From Diphasiastrum complanatum (Eukaryota; Streptophyta; Lycopodiopsida; Lycopodiales; Lycopodiaceae), in contig CM055111.1 in NCBI GenBank assembly GCA_029204225.1, positions 16,105,019 to 16,169,018 on the forward strand: a DNA stretch of 64,000 nt. The letters are read 5' to 3'. Below, piece by piece: positions 9,885 to 22,615 of this stretch (position 1 is its first letter; every line of letters begins with the position of its first letter). The notes below the pieces were generated by a model. That model was given only the letters and a program-made list of their open reading frames with translations. It was not told the origin of the DNA and made no database searches. The position numbers and the translations under genes were made by a program.

Positions 9885-12800
9885 TTACTTCGCCCATTCT
9901 GGAATAGCATCTCTTACAAAGTTTGGATTGCTGAAACTTGAATCCTCTGACAGCATAGTATCATCAAGTTTGAGGGGATCAACAAATACATGCCAACCCA
10001 GCAAATGTGGTATGATATACTGCAGATTGGAAGTAAAAAGTTAGACGAAAAAACAAAGCTGCGCAAATTGTGGATATCTGTAGAGACCACTGATAAATAT
10101 GGACATGAATTAGGAAAAGAAAACCATAGTAAGTGCCAAGAGAACCTTTTAGCAGAAACAAAGACTACTGAAGAAAACTTCAATAAATCCCAAATACCTA
10201 TCAGATGATATAAGTACCAGTATACATGAGTCGACATACATACATTTATTGTAGACCGCATGACAGCAAATTCAGACTTTGATATTGGTACACCCAATCG
10301 CCCTTCAAATTGGTCGACTTTATTGGACACATCTGCACATTAACCAGTTCCCATGGGATATGAACACTTCCATATTTTTATCATAATGAAACAGGGATAG
10401 ACATGAAGCATAGCTGCCACGACTTTCAGAGATGACAGGCTATCAAAGACTTGAATAAAAAGAGGCTGGTCAAACAAAGAAACATGAAAGTCAATCTTGC
10501 ACACTTCTATATATGTGCAACTGAATGAAGCAAAAGTCCTGGAAGTAACGCAACTTTGAAGCTAGAAGCCTAGGGTAAACAAATGAGCAAGAACATTACT
10601 CAGATTAAAAAAGTAGCCAGATCTGTCTGTCATAGGTTCAACCTTAAAAACCTTTCGTATCATTCCAGCATCGCTACAATCAAGTGCAATACAATGGCTT
10701 AGCAGATTAGAGTTTCATTCATGCTGAGCATTCACTACTCGTGGTAAAAAGCTTCATATTTGTTCTAAGAGCAAAATAAGGTAATTCACTTCATCTTCAA
10801 AAATTGCTTGATCCCAATTGCGAATGAATAGCTTGAAAGCATTGTTAAGAGTCTTGCTTCTGTATTAGCTCTAAAACCAAGCAAAATACCTTCTGAAACA
10901 ATCATTCTTGAAATAGCTGAATAAGAGTCAATTTCTTTTTCCTTAATTTCTAAAGAATGTTTAAAGTGAAAAGATCGTATCAAATCACATGACGGCTGCC
11001 TAAATCTAAGTTTTCTTTCAAGAATACCCACAAAACCTGCATGTGCAGTCAACAAACGTGCAGCATTCGATACATTTAAGTGTAGAATACGTGCTACCAG
11101 AAGTAACTGTAAGGTTTCTATCACTAGAAGCCAATTGAGAAATGGAATATTAAAGTACTTTGATGGTACTTCTGTTCAAGCCCAAGTTAGATACCTTTTC
11201 CCCATGTTTGGATCATGAAAAAACTCACATCCCCCATCCGGTGCAAGATTAATTAATGTTCCAAGCTCTGTGACAGATAGAGCAAAAATCTGCAGGAAAA
11301 ATCAGATAATTCTAAATTTTCAGATGTCCATATTTCAATTGGATGAAAATCACGACGCAAATTCATTTTGGGATTATAAGCTCATTCAAAAGCAATACTA
11401 GTGCAGGGCATGGACCAACACAATGTTGGTACCATTACCAACCTGAATTCTTGCCAGTGGTTAATGCCCATTAACATTGTCCAAAATAAGCACTAATACC
11501 GGATCTTGCAAGGTAGAGACTTTCAAACAAACATAGAAACTGCCCAGCAAGCTTCACAATTATCTAGCGCTACAAAACCTGTGCTCTTCATAATGTATAT
11601 AGAACAGAGACTGGTGCAATTCACAATCACCTGCTTTTTATTCCAGTCATATATTCTTTGACTCGTTGCAGGTGCAATCTCCATGAACACAGTGCCTTCT
11701 TTCAAAATAGCAGCACCGCCATTCTGAGAAAAACAGAACATTCAAATCAAGGTGTGTCGAAAGCACAAAAAAAAAATTTCGCAGACGAATTACAGTTGGA
11801 AACGGCATTTTCAGGTGCTAATCAAATATCATCCATCAGAACATGTTCTATCTACGCTGCGGCTGAAAAATAGCATTGACTTCATGCAGACACCGTAAAT
11901 GTTTTGAAATTTAAGAAGACAACATGAGTTACATCTAGCAGTTTGAATAGAGGTTTTGAGGGTCTCATTTTCATGGCAGATTTGCCTTTGTAGACAGCAA
12001 AATCCACAAAAATTTTCCGTGCTTGATTTCCTGCAACAGAAGTACCCGTGCCTTCAATCACAATAAGAATTGGGACTCAATACATTTGACATATATGGCA
12101 AGCATAGTTAGCAGCACAACCAGATTTCAACAAAGGCAACAGGCATTTTTCTAGAAAAACAACGACTATTTGTATGCCCTGCCCACGATAGATAACCTAC
12201 TGCCCTAGTCGTCCTTGATAGATTCCACATGTTTGGTAAAATATCTAACCAATTTCTGTTTTCATATCAAGGAAGCCTTTACGTAGAACAGGCTGGCAAT
12301 GTTGTTAGTAAAGAAATAAAGATCCGGCAGGTATAACGTGTACCTGGAGCTGGAGGAATTGCAGCAGAAGCAGTGCAGTATCTCAAAGTTGGGGTTGCTT
12401 CGAGCCGTGACAGTTTCATAAATCCATAGCCTGGTCTTCCAAGATCACTGATATCTCTTACAACATCACGATAAAAGTTTATGGAATGAAAGAAAATAGC
12501 ACAACTGAAAGAATTATTAATAAAAACACCAAGGAAATAATGTCCAGGATCGATGTTACATCTAACAAAATTGCATGGCAGCTTTCTATACTAGTAAAAT
12601 TTGATTCATACTATCAGCACCCATCAGTGGTTGAGAGTTAAATCATGCTTTACAAACAGCCCTTCCCCCTCCTTGATAGCTACAAGATCTTCACATCTAG
12701 TGTAGCGGGGGAGTTCTACGTTTATCTACATTGATCGTCAAGAAACCCACATCCAATTCCTTATATATAACAGCTAGAATCTGAGTTTGAAGCATGACAA

Positions 12801-12945
12801 GGTAACCAAGCCGAAGGCAAAAAGCATGCACTAAAATTCACCAAATTAAAAAACACACTCAGCATCCAACAGCCCACCTCGTGGATCGCCACTGCAGAGG
12901 CAGCACTGCTCCTCGCAATGGGGAAGCTAATCCTTTCATCATCAT
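9885..12945 (-). CDS. WHY2: WHIRLY single-stranded DNA-binding protein, WHY2-like, eight exons
   Basis: WHIRLY proteins bind single-stranded DNA as tetramers and protect organelle genomes from error-prone repair; WHY2 is the mitochondrial member. Exons on the minus strand: 12878-12945, 12344-12447, 11933-12051, 11631-11723, 11195-11289, 10600-10673, 10244-10332, 9885-10019. All introns are GT-AG and the phases agree, giving 258 aa. Landmarks: basic start without acidic residues in the first 22 aa (MMMKGLASPLRGAVLPLQWR), fitting a mitochondrial presequence; DFAVYKGKSAMKM with the family KGKAA-type motif at residues 79-83; EGTVFMEIAPA; RIYDWNKKQ; IFALSVTELGTLINLAP; CEFFHDPNMGK; MIRKVFKVEPM; SGYFFNLNVSNK; PISKSEFAVMRSTIN; PHLLGWHVF; acidic C-terminus ending IPEWAK. 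The start is the first of three consecutive ATGs; an overlapping out-of-frame ORF begins upstream at 13039. Length is close to plant WHY2. No stop or frameshift, so probably functional. Assignment to WHY2 rather than WHY1/3 rests mainly on the N-terminus. Confidence 0.93.
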
Positions 12946-13700
12946 CCTCTCTTGCTGGAGTTTGAGTTCTTCCTGTCTGGTTTCTGGAACACGCAGTAAT
13001 TTGCATCAAACTACAAATATAATACAATTGTACAAACAACAGACAAAGGATATCGAAAATTTAGAAACTAGATACTCGTAACAGGATAGACACTAATTTA
13101 GATACAGAAAAGAGATTGTAGAGTTGATCATAGAGGTGGCAGCCAATCACTCGATTTGCCTCCAACAGCCGACTTAGTGAAAGATAATTAATGAAAAGTA
13201 GAAGTTGCAGGCTTATGCTTTAATGGTTACAATTTTCATGAGGGGATCTACTTATTTTGCACCTTGCCTTTGGTGATATGAGGGGCCCAAGCAATGAGAC
13301 CAATCCCCGTCTCTTATTAGCACGTCCTTGGTTGGCCGCGACCTACTTCAGCTCCGGACGCACGTCCCCAGGTGCGTCGCTGTTGCTGCCCGCGCCTTGT
13401 ACCTGGCCTCCTCCTTGTTTGCTTGCCATGTGGCATGGCCCAGTTTAGCCCATAATTGTTTGGGAGAAAGCAATGTGCTTGTATATATAGTGAAAATGCC
13501 CAATGTATGACTTGCACGCATGAACGTGAGGTCCGTGGGCGTCGTGCTCAATGAAAATCTTTTGGTGCCCATTAAAAAATGGTACCCAGGCCGGCACCCA
13601 CGCGGCCACAGCCCTGCGAAAATTGTGGTGCCCAACGAGGTGGTCCCACCACCTCGCCTTCGTGTGCGTGCCAATTTGCGCTTGACACGGAGACGGTGTA

Positions 13701-13884
13701 CACACCACTGGCCAGTATGTGCACGACATCTATCTCGCCACATCAGCATGTTTCAACACATGTTGTGCGACCCCGTCTAAATTTTTTGTCAACACACCAC
13801 CGGCCAGTATGTGCACGACATTTGTCTCGCCACATCAGCATGTTTCAACACATGCTGCATGACACGTGTCTAAATTTTTTTTCA
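13701..13884 (+). repeat. 92 bp tandem repeat, two copies
   Basis: The unit beginning CACACCACTGGCCAGTATGT at 13701 recurs at 13793 with about ten differences (for example CACACCACCGGCC). Both contain GTGCACGACAT, CTCGCCACATCAGCATGTTT and CAACACATG, and end in TCTAAATTTTTT. A weaker relative follows to about 13970. Confidence 0.9.
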
Positions 13885-13979
13885 ACCATACTAACACATG
13901 TCCGGCAGAGGGTGTGGCCCACATCTGACCATGCATTGTCACGTTGCAACATGTGTCAATACACGTGTCAATTGGGGCC

Positions 13980-13982
<3 letters not shown>

Positions 13983-14042
<60 letters not shown>
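13983..14042. repeat. Compound microsatellite (CT)n(GT)n
   Basis: About 22 CT units followed directly by about eight GT units. Confidence 0.97.
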
Positions 14043-14614
14043 TTCCTGTCTTTCTATGCATGTTCTATGTCTCTATCTCTGATTTGAACTGCTCTGTCAA
14101 AACATTTTCTTTTTTCTGAATGCAAAATACACATATGGACGTCGAAAGCACATCCAGCCAGGCTATGTAGTCATGGGGATGTAGTCATAAAAAAATGAAC
14201 CATTTTGATTGGCATCCTATTGTAAATATTGGTTCTTAAATTATGAAGCCTTCAAAAACCTCAAAGATATGTAAGTGTTTGTTTAAAATTTTGAAGGATC
14301 TAACAAACTTCAAACAAAACTTTCAAACTTTAAGATTCTAATTACATTGTCTAGATTACCCAACTATTGCATTTGATATGTTTTTGTTTAACAATAATTT
14401 TTTTTCTTTTTCTAAATCATTTGATTTGTGTTGATGTAGGTGAAAATAAAGGTATGAAATGCCTCGCTCCGACATTCAACTATTGTTACATTTTTCAACA
14501 AGTTGAGTATGTGTGCTTGAATTTGAAAGTCAAATGTTCTATTAAACTATTGCAAAACAAGCACCCCATCATCCATGTATCTAACGTTTAAACCATCATA
14601 TATAAAACAAGAAT

Positions 14615-14821
14615 GATGTGGTATTGTAACACAAAGGCCTTGCCACGTCCCATGTTGTATTTTAACATTTTGTGAAGATTAAAAGAATGTAGAAGAATAG
14701 CTTGGCGAAATTTTGACGATTGTTCTTAACTTATACAGGAAATGTTTTATGGATTGTGATGATGTTTTTCTTTTGCTGATCCAAGAGTTATGACAAGGCC
14801 TTTGTGACATAATACCACAAT
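14615..14821. repeat. Foldback structure with about 31 bp arms, MITE-like
   Basis: GATGTGGTATTGTAACACAA and following bases to 14645 are complementary to 14791-14821 with a handful of mismatches; both arms include CAAAGGCCTTG or its complement. The spacer is about 145 bp. No coding sequence. The size and form suit a small foldback or MITE-type element, but I could not fix a target duplication. Confidence 0.6.
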
Positions 14822-15930
14822 AATAACTTGAATACAAACATTTGATGACATTGTGTTTGGAATGAATGATGTTTGGTGGCTTTGCATTTTGTGGTAGAAT
14901 TATATTGGACATTGGTCACACCAATATGCATAAGTTCATGATTATTGCAATTTGTCCATATGTGGTCAAATTATAAGTTGTATAGAGTTATCACTTCTTT
15001 GAAAGTATTTTTAGTCCATGATGTAATTTTGAAGTTATTGAATAGGTGAACTAGGGTTCAAAATTTCAATATTTAAGTCACCTTTGGAGCACATTGTGGA
15101 GAATGCAATAGCAATTTGATGTTTGGTTTTGGATGCTTGTATTTAACTATTATGTGCATGTGGAATGGTGTTCCTTCGTTGAATATTACATGTGTTAATT
15201 TAATATTGTTGGTGTTGAATGTTGTGGCTTTGTAAGCAATATATTGTTTTTCCTTTCTCAAAAATCCATGATCAACAATCTTGTGGAATCAACTCTATCA
15301 GATGACCAAAAGGTTATCTAGAAAAAAACAAAAAACACATAGTTCTTTGTTTATGAAATACATGTGAAATGTTTAATATAGCATTCTACTAAAAATCAAA
15401 AGATGCTTACTTTCTCGTCAAATCCATTTGCCACATTTAGTATGTCCAGATTTGAATAACATGGTCCAACTTCAATCATTGTAATAGTTATTGTTGCGTG
15501 ATGTATAGTTGTTTCTCCCTAGATTTTGCTGTATGATTTTTTTTTTTTCACAATTTTCATAAAAACTTTTGAAGACTAATCTTAGGAAAAATTTCTAAAC
15601 AAGTGTTGAATTGCGATAATTTTGTTATTGTTGTAGTTGGTTGCATAATGAGAGTGTAATTAGAGATACCTCCTTCACCCTTGGAATTTTTCTCTGCCAC
15701 TACAAAATCTCTAATTGAAATACAATAAAAAAAAATTCAGGTATTATTTTTGTCAATAAAGAGTGTGATTGTGTTGTCACCGCTTTCATCAATTGAATCA
15801 AATTTTAAAAAATTGCGTATGTTACAGTAATTGTATTATTCCAATTTCCATATTTTGCCTAGATTTGACCCACAAATAAACTACCTCTACTATTGGGATG
15901 CACATCATAAATTTGATTTACTAGATCTCA

Positions 15931-17130
15931 GCATGAATGTGTTGGACTAGGTGCCTTTCTTGTTTCTTGACTAATTTTGTTCATTCGATAAGATGCTTTA
16001 GCTTGTACCAAACTTAGCTTGTCAGTTTTATCACTGTAGCGCAGGCATCCCAAAGGGAGCCGGGAACCACGACTTAGCTTCCCAGCCTTCAACTCTTGCC
16101 ATCCAAACCCACTTGACATACAAGCAGCCAACTCGCCAACAACGATCAGACTTAACCAACTTGAAGTTCCGAAAACCAACTTTGAGATCCAACCTAGCGC
16201 CATGCCAGATCGGGGGTCCCGATGTGGGTGACTTCCCTCCAAGCAAGCCGCCCGACATACATCGAACTTAACCAACTCGAAGCTTCGTTACAAACGAGTA
16301 ACATCCATTCCAAGCAAGCGGTCTAACTTACATCAGACTTAACCAACTGAAAGCTTCGTCACGAGCGCTGGAAGCCAACCTGGCGCCATGCCAGACTGGA
16401 CAACCATAAACAGGTAACTTCCACCCAAGCAAACCATCCAACTCAGCCGACAGGTTAGAGCCCGTTCCCCAAGAGCTTAACCCATTCACGTTCATGCAAG
16501 GAACACTCAAAACCACAAGCCGCGACAGATATGGAGAAAACCAGTTCCTGGACCAAATGGTCCCGACAGCATACCGTTGGCGCCACGGACCGAATGGTCC
16601 CGACGACATACCGCTGGCGTCCCAGAATACGACCCTCAGCTATGTGCCAACTTAAAAATTTTGAAGCGGCCTTACAACTGGCGCTTTTACTGAACACTGA
16701 AACCCAGAAGGTAATCAGAGTCAGTTTGAGGAAAATCCCACTTCTATTGATAAATCTGAGAAGGTTACATTTCAAGTGTGTGACCGACCCTAGTCTCTGG
16801 GGAGCTGGCATGCCAAGGCGAGTGCGAGGACAACATTCCAGCAAGGGAGGCTGAGACTTGGTTGGAGCTCGCCCTGAGTCGCAACCCGCACTCCCCTATA
16901 GTATTGGTGGGATTCAGCACCCCCCCCCCATAGCAAGCACTCTACCCAGGCTGGTAAAGCATGTTTTTATCTCTCTAGAATTTTCTCTCTCTAGAAAGTC
17001 ATTTTCTCTCTCTAGATTTTATTGATCCCCAGGCTTCCTATAATCATGCCTAGATCGTGTGAGGTGATTACACATCGATCTGAGCTCTCTGGACTTCGCT
17101 AGAACCGTTCAAAGCTTTTTAGCCATAGGA
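15931..17130. repeat. GC-richer block of degenerate repeats, possible LTR or satellite-derived DNA
   Basis: Phrases recur within the block: CTTAACCAACT at about 16151, 16267 and 16338; CCAACCTAGCGCCATGCCAG at about 16190 and a near copy near 16376; CTCCAAGCAAGC-like strings after each. A shorter duplication (about 38 bp) around 16548-16625 repeats AATGGTCCCGAC and CATACCG. At 16980-17010 TCTCTCTCTAGA recurs. TTGGCGCCGG at 17132 resembles the start of some plant Gypsy primer-binding sites, so the block might be an LTR, but no gag or pol follows. Confidence 0.4.
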
Positions 17131-18996
17131 ACTTGGCGCCGGCTGGATTCTGGTCACAGTGGCGCTGGGAGCAGCAAGGGTGCTGCTGGTGCCGGGGACA
17201 ATGCTGGCGCCAGAAGTAAAGCTTGTAAAGGTAGCTTTACAACAATCACACATTTTTGAAAACTTATTCTTTGGCTTCAAACTTGTTGAATGAGAAGACA
17301 TTTTCAAGTTCTTAGTGATCATGGTATTCAGTTTTGTTGTCAATTGCCACATCATTGTCTTCATTAAAATCTACAAAGCAATTTCACCACAAGTAATTAA
17401 GATTAATTATCGCAATCCTTATTTTGAATAATCATGTTTTAGCATTCAGATTGGTATTTACAATAAATATTTCAACAAAATGCAATAAGTAATCACAAAT
17501 AGTGTTTGTGATGACTATTTAGAATACTTATTTATCATTATTCAAAATATTTATAATTGGTAATCAAAGTATTTACAATTTCGTTCAAGATAATTCATGC
17601 TCTCTGTATTGTTGTACTTTTAGTTTCTTTCTATGTTCTATTATAGTAGTCTCCCATCTAATAGAATTAGAATGATACTAAAATGCGTTGTGTAGGGTGA
17701 GTACAGGTAAGATCCACTCTAGTCACAGTTCTATTGTTTATCTACTTGTCTTCTAAGGCAGTCTCCCTACTAGAAGATGGTTCTAATTAGAAAGGAAATG
17801 ATTAAATCTCACTATGGTTGCCCCCCATCTAGTTTTTTCTACAAAAAGCATAAACATACCTAGTTAACTCCACAAGGGTTGGAGAGTTAATATGAACGAT
17901 TATCCCATAAGCAAATACAAAATAATCCAAAGGAGAAGGCCTAGTGGGGCTCGAGCACATACCACAAGGTATTCAATCACCACATCCGCTCCTGGTGGTA
18001 TGTCAGAGATTTTGGAAATAAAAGTGTGTCAGAGATGAGAGTAATCCTATGGAACAACATTGCTCTTGTAGGAACATCTAATTCTCCACATTCATTGACA
18101 TTTTCCCTACTACTTTCCCATAAAAAAAAAAGGGGAATAGGTCTAAGCAAAGAAAAAAATTGGAATTAATATAAGCTGAACCTAGTTATGAATGTCGAAT
18201 CCCCTAGCTCGTTACTATCATATCGACCTATTACATGGTCAATATGCCTATTGAATTATTCACAAATGACAATTCTCACCTAGTATACTAGAAAAATGTT
18301 TTTAAAAATGATTTTATGGCAATCCCATCATCCTTCATAACATACAATCCACCAATGTAGTTCTGATGCAAGATTGTTAGAAGTGGAGCATCCAAATAGT
18401 TACCAGGCCTATGATCGGCGATGACTAAAAAGAAGCATAATCAACTTTCATATGTAGTGTTGAAAATTTTCAATCGTTGGACAAATCATGCTTAAATATT
18501 AGAGGATCTAGTCCTTGTCTTGAAGCTAAACTTCTCAACAGTTGTAAGAGCATCGGCTCAACAACTGCAATCTATTACTCAACGATTGAATTGTCGACAC
18601 ATCGACAACACTCTTAGCGGGCTCTACTACCTATGTAGCAATACTTGAATACTTAATCTACACTAAAATGCCTACTCTTCTTAAGTAGATCGAGGCTAAC
18701 AAAACAAGCAATATCCGATCTATTAAGCTTTGAGAATTTTGAGCTAGAGATTGCGGGAGAAAAAAATCTACTTGAATGTTTGTTGCCCTCCAACTAGACC
18801 CTAATTATATGTCCACTCTATGTTGTGACATGTACTTTCAGTAAATCAGCACTCATAAATGCATTATAATATGTAGTATAAGTTTTGTTAGGCCCAAAAA
18901 TGGCTATTAGTCTTAAAAATAAGGCTTTTTCATCTTTAGGCCCTCCAAAGTATCTAAAGGATAAAAGGCCAACAAGAGCCCAAGTATACTCAATAC
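17131..18996. other. Unassigned sequence
   Basis: No gene recognised. A minus-strand open stretch (17364-17119) contains CDCCKATF and Ser/Thr/Ala-rich sequence but matches no family I know. The rest is AT-rich with many stops in all frames. Confidence 0.35.
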
Positions 18997-19661
18997 TGTG
19001 AAAAATTGCCAATGTTGTCAAATCTAGCCATGTAGAATATTGTAAATTATGTGCATAGTGGATCCTACACATGTGAGGCCAAGATGCAATGTGGGAAACC
19101 TATCCTAGTGTAGGTTAGATTGAGTCTAAAGAGTTGGTCATGTGAATTTGGTAGTGATTCCTACATTATAGGGGACCTACACCTACTTGGCATGACTCTA
19201 GGAAAGAGTCTAGGGTTGCAAATTAGGGCAAGAAAGCCAAGTTAACTTCCTTATTACATGTTGGAAATTCACATAACTTTACAAACGAAGTGACTTTTAC
19301 TATGTATTCCATCCTCCCATAATGAGGACTTAGATTGTTTTTTGGAGCTCATTGGCAATCTCAAGCTACTCCACATTTGTATTGAGGTTTTGTGATCTAA
19401 ATGCAACCAAAGTGATTCAGGCTTCATTCTCTGTCTACAGGCCATACAACAGGCTGTGGTTCACATGTGTGAACTCGGATTTCATCTATAATCAATGTTT
19501 GATGATTGTTTTTGCTTGTTGTTTGTCAAATTGCTAATCTGGATCAACTTTTTGTGTTTAGTTTTGATAAATTGTTAAGCAAGCATCCAATCACTCTTGT
19601 GGATCTTGTGTAGATCCATTTATGGTCCAAAAGTATAGTACTTTCACATGGTATCAGAGCC
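18997..19661 (+). mobile_element. Copia 5' LTR and primer-binding site
   Basis: The LTR runs from TGTGAAAAATTGCC (18997) to CTTTCACA (19648); the ends form the short inverted repeat TGTGAAA/TTTCACA. TGGTATCAGAGCC at 19649 is the primer-binding site complementary to initiator methionine tRNA, typical of Copia elements. LTR length is about 652 bp. Confidence 0.8.
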
Positions 19662-20339
19662 AAGTACAAGAGCTTAATGATTGATTAAAGGAAAATCCAT
19701 TTTAAACAAATTTTGGTGCTAAAAATCTAGTAATGAGATGGCGAGTTTGAATATTAACTTTGGTGAGGGGATTTGATTCCAAACTTGGTAGGGATTCAAA
19801 ATTCGTACTATCCACACATGTGGGCACATCTTAACCTACATTTAATGCACAATATTCATTAGATCCATATAAATGCATTCTATGTATTCTTGATGAGATT
19901 TTTGGTGCTAATCCTAGGAAAAGCTACCAAGATTGAGTGCCATTGATTAGATTTGACTTAGTGTCATGAGATCTAATTAATCTAGGTTGAAAGCAAGTGC
20001 AATACACAAGAAAATAGAGAATCTGAATTAAGCAGTTGTGAATACAATGATCAGATCACAATCTTGTCCCCAAGAATAATTCACAGTAATGGTGCACTAT
20101 ATGTGCAATGATCTTACTTAGCTAGCTACAGATTAAATAAATATCTATATTTCTTGAATGGCTTTCACTCTCTCTAAGATCTCTGATCCTATGGAATCAG
20201 ATAATTAAGACACAATGGAGTTTGCGCAGAAACTCTGATTCACTCTTTACCACTTGCATGTAGAAAGATAGATGCAAGTTAAAATGCTTTTATTGTGGAG
20301 TTTGCTTCAAGAAGAAGAGAGATCAAGGTAGAATCAAAC

Positions 20340-21130
20340 CAAGCTAACTCTTGATGAAAATGGTGTTGATGAAAAAAATTCAAATGATGCTTTTGGTATG
20401 TCATCTTGTTTGTTAGCTAATCATGGAGATATTGATCCTAATTGGTGGATTGATAGTAGAGCTACATCACACATGATATTTCATGAGGAGTATTATTCAT
20501 CATTGATGGCATTTGAAAGTGACAAGAAGGTGATCCACACGGCCAATGTGTGCATTCAAAGGGATTACGCAATTCCTATTTCTCTCTCTACTAATAGGAA
20601 TATGAATTTGAAGGATGTTTTGTTCATTCCATCTATCACTAAGAATCTTCTTATGTGAGTCAAATGCTTTTGACAAGAGATTCAAAGTGGAGTTTGATGG
20701 TGATGCTTGTTTGATCAAGAAGGAGGATGAATTGATTGCAAAAGTAAAGAGGCAAGGTAAGTTGTTCAAACTTGATGCTTGTGTTGTTGCTAACCAAGTT
20801 GGATGTATGGCAAAGGAGCAATTTGTCAATGCAAGAGGATGGCACAAGAGACTGGGGCATCTCAACTACAAGTCATTGGAGGTGATGGCAAAGAGCGAAA
20901 TTGTGTTTGGTCTTCCAAATTATTTAATATGCTTGAATCATGTTTGTAAGATCAAAGTCACACATGTTACCTTACAAGAGATCTACATCAAGGTCAAGTA
21001 AGCCTTCAAATATTCATGTTGTTACTACAATTTTTAGCAATGGAAGTGCTAAATATATGTGACTTTTATTGATGAGTTTAGTAGATTTTGTTGGGTCTAT
21101 CTACTAAAAAACAAAGATGAGGTGTCATTA
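20340..21130 (+). mobile_element. Copia protease and GAG-pre-integrase/integrase start, degraded
   Basis: Protease appears as WWIDSRATSHM, where the catalytic D-S/T-G is changed to DSR, so the protease would be inactive. After one frameshift near 20655 come AFDKRFKVEFDGDACLIKK, the GAG-pre-integrase motif GWHKRLGHLNYKSLEVMAK and CLNHVCKI, then integrase YVTFIDEFSRFCWVYLLKNK around 21058-21117. Most of gag is absent between the primer-binding site and 20340. The integrase is interrupted at about 21130. Confidence 0.85.
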
Positions 21131-22615
21131 GGAAAAATATAGACCCAAAATGGGCCCTTTAAGAAGTTTGACTTTAGAAAGAGGTTACATAGAGAGAGAA
21201 TGAAAACTGGTACCGTTTGGTTGCCGGATTTCAAGTCTCCGATAATGGCCGCATTCTAATTACTGTGGTTAAAAGTAGCTCTAACTTCAAACATTAATTA
21301 GTTAATAACAACCATACATTTGTCATATAATCTGGGGCTGTAAACGTCCACCAATAATAATATTACAACATGGTACCTGCACCCAAAAGTAATGAATGGT
21401 CTATCATTAAAGCCTAATGGTTGCCGAATTTCATACCTAGAGATACAATATGTTGTGGAAACTCACGAGGGCAATCATTTCCGAAGCTCCGCTCTACATA
21501 AGCACAAACATGACCATAAGAAAAAAATTTACGTTCAGGTTACGTTTGAATTTCACGGCCGGATATCGGTTCAACGCGTGCACAGATCATCCGGATATCC
21601 TTCAGCCATGGTGGGTCACGTGGCATGCCCCTTGGCCTAGGAGTTTGTGGTGGAGGATGAGGCGGTGGTGGATTTTCATAACGGCCTCTTTGCATTGAGA
21701 CACCTCCAAGATGAATCCGTGTTGTTTGCATCGTGCGGGCCATTCGCAGACCCAATATCGGCTCAACACCAAAATTTGTATATAAATGGAATGAAATTTG
21801 ATTTATCGGGTCAGACTGATCAACCATGCGCTAATCGATATCAGGTTGACCGTTGACTAACCACTCAAAAATCTGACTGATAATATCTCTTCAACCGTAG
21901 CTTGGAACTGGATCATCTTGGATGTTGTTGAAAAGCTTTCGTCGAGGGCTTTCTAATGACACTATAATCGTCTCAATCCGAGTTGTCCTTCAAAAGTTAT
22001 CATTTTTTTTTACAACATGCAATATCGATTTAGCGTGCCCGAACCAATTGTGATTTTTCCATTCCACAGTCCGACATGCCCATCCGTTATCGACTACTTT
22101 TCGACTTTTCTACCTGATATCGGTTCGACACGTCCGACCTACATTCTATAGCTGCTAACCTTTCTATGCGCACGTTGATCCGATATTGTCTACGAATGGC
22201 TCGCATGATGCAAACAACACGGATTCAGAGGAAATATTCTAGATTCTCCCTTAGGCGTGGCGGCTACACCGCTTCTAATCTACAAAGATTTCAAAGTGTG
22301 TGATCTTCCAAAAAACAAAGATCAACATGGGAAAAATATAAAGACTCATATTCGATCCAAAAACTTAACACGACGAACAATGGCCTATACTCACCTGCGC
22401 GTTGATCCGCTATCAATTGCCGACTTTCATTCTCGGGTTATCGGTTCAGTGCGCGCCTCCTATACTGTCTCACTGCTGATCTGTACACATGTGCGCTGAT
22501 CCGATACTAGGACAGCTCATGGCCCACACCAAGCAAACTGTTCACCTTCATCCTGGCCCGCATCAGTGGTTCCTCTTGGTCTTCGATTATGTGTCACCAT
22601 TAGTCCAAAATATCT
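21131..22615. repeat. Insert in Copia integrase with foldback arms and a recurring ATATCGG motif
   Basis: Separates two parts of the same integrase. Arms of about 53 bp at 21713-21767 and 22174-22226 are inverted copies (GAATCCGTGTTGTTTGCATC shared; roughly six mismatches and a 2-base gap). The motif (G/A)ATATCGGTTCAACGCG and variants recurs near 21563, 21755, 22115 and 22436 and, on the other strand, near 22177. No protein is recognised. It is probably a non-autonomous element or a cluster of degenerate repeats; I did not find clear target duplications. Confidence 0.5.

Larger units (their letters stand above)
13040..15930. other. Intergenic region upstream of the WHIRLY gene
   Basis: Contains the presumed WHIRLY promoter; I cannot fix a TATA box or transcript start. 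From 13250 to 13970 the DNA is more GC-rich and holds a 92 bp tandem repeat (13701-13884), followed by a (CT)n(GT)n microsatellite. From 14100 to 15930 it is AT-rich with a foldback structure (14615-14821). No coding sequence is recognised. Confidence 0.4.

Noticed and set aside
17132-17145. TTGGCGCCGG as Gypsy primer-binding site
   Set aside because: Only the first eight or so bases match the usual site and no gag or pol follows; kept as a possibility in the repeat entry only.
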